Shown piece by piece: positions 63,756-64,000 of a stretch of DNA of 64,000 nt (its first letter is position 1; every line of letters starts with the position of its first letter). Both the position numbers and the translations under genes were made by a program. The stretch spans positions 13,526,465-13,590,464 of the forward strand of contig CM057149.1 of NCBI GenBank assembly GCA_029964075.1. The letters run 5' to 3'. The stretch comes from Patiria pectinifera (taxonomy: Eukaryota; Echinodermata; Asteroidea; Valvatida; Asterinidae). A model generated the notes under the pieces. It searched no databases. It was not told where the DNA came from and saw only the letters and a list, made by a program, of their open reading frames with translations.

Positions 63756-64000
63756 CAGTCGGCTCCCGTTATAGCGAAAACGGCTAGAACGAAATTCCGG
63801 TTATTACAAACAAATACCTTCGGTCCCGGCAAAATTGTGCACAAGTCTATGGGAAAAATTTCGCTTAAGACGAAAACGGACAGTACGAAATTCCTGTAGT
63901 TTTATCTCTTGTTTAATAACTCAAATCCGTCAATTGTTGTGTAGTTTACTCTCTAAGTAAAAACTAGTGAAAAACCCCTCGAAAGGAGTTGTCCGCCATA
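63756..64000. mobile_element. pogo/Tigger-like element, left end, continues beyond window
   Basis: TA followed by CAGTCGGCTCCCGTTATAGC, GAAAACGGC and ACGAAATTCCGG is the usual form of Tigger-type termini. The right end is outside the window. Confidence 0.72.

Overview
This is a window of animal nuclear DNA: spliced genes with GT-AG introns of about 0.1 to 4 kb, AT-rich intergenic DNA, and very many short transposable elements. The gene families, plus a degraded 18S rRNA fragment of deuterostome type, suggest an invertebrate deuterostome. An echinoderm is the best guess, but this is inference and I cannot name a species.

Three protein genes can be read by joining exons in phase. (1) Plus strand, 139 to 13467: an inter-alpha-trypsin inhibitor heavy chain (ITIH) gene whose 5' part lies outside the window. 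Thirteen exons join into one open frame of 958 codons: the tail of one VIT/vWA unit, then a complete VIT domain, a vWA domain with an intact metal site, the DPHF processing site and the ITIH C-terminal domain. (2) Minus strand, 29231 down to 18455: a complete nine-exon COMMD7 gene of 201 residues. (3) Plus strand, from 35511 past 63640: a gene I do not recognise. Nineteen exons join into 1222 in-phase codons: a His/Pro-rich start, a moderately conserved-looking globular part with a CxxC/H/C/H cluster, a long arginine-serine-aspartate region, and a series of duplicated exons coding for Ser/Asp-rich stretches followed by Lys/Glu-rich coils. Its 3' end is outside the window. Genes 1 and 2 are convergent, genes 2 and 3 divergent.

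The rest is mostly mobile DNA: foldback MITE families (one with five copies and TA target duplications), pogo/Tigger-like TIR elements, tRNA-derived SINEs including a tandem array and an inverted pair 23 kb apart, non-LTR retrotransposon 3' ends, minisatellites and an 18S rRNA pseudogene. One insertion at 30062 to 30859 can be proven inside the window, because the paralogous repeat near 51.7 kb is the empty site.

The genes show no evident common pathway: the first encodes a secreted matrix/plasma type protein, the second an intracellular COMM-domain adaptor, the third is unassigned. The third gene is the best candidate for something undescribed.
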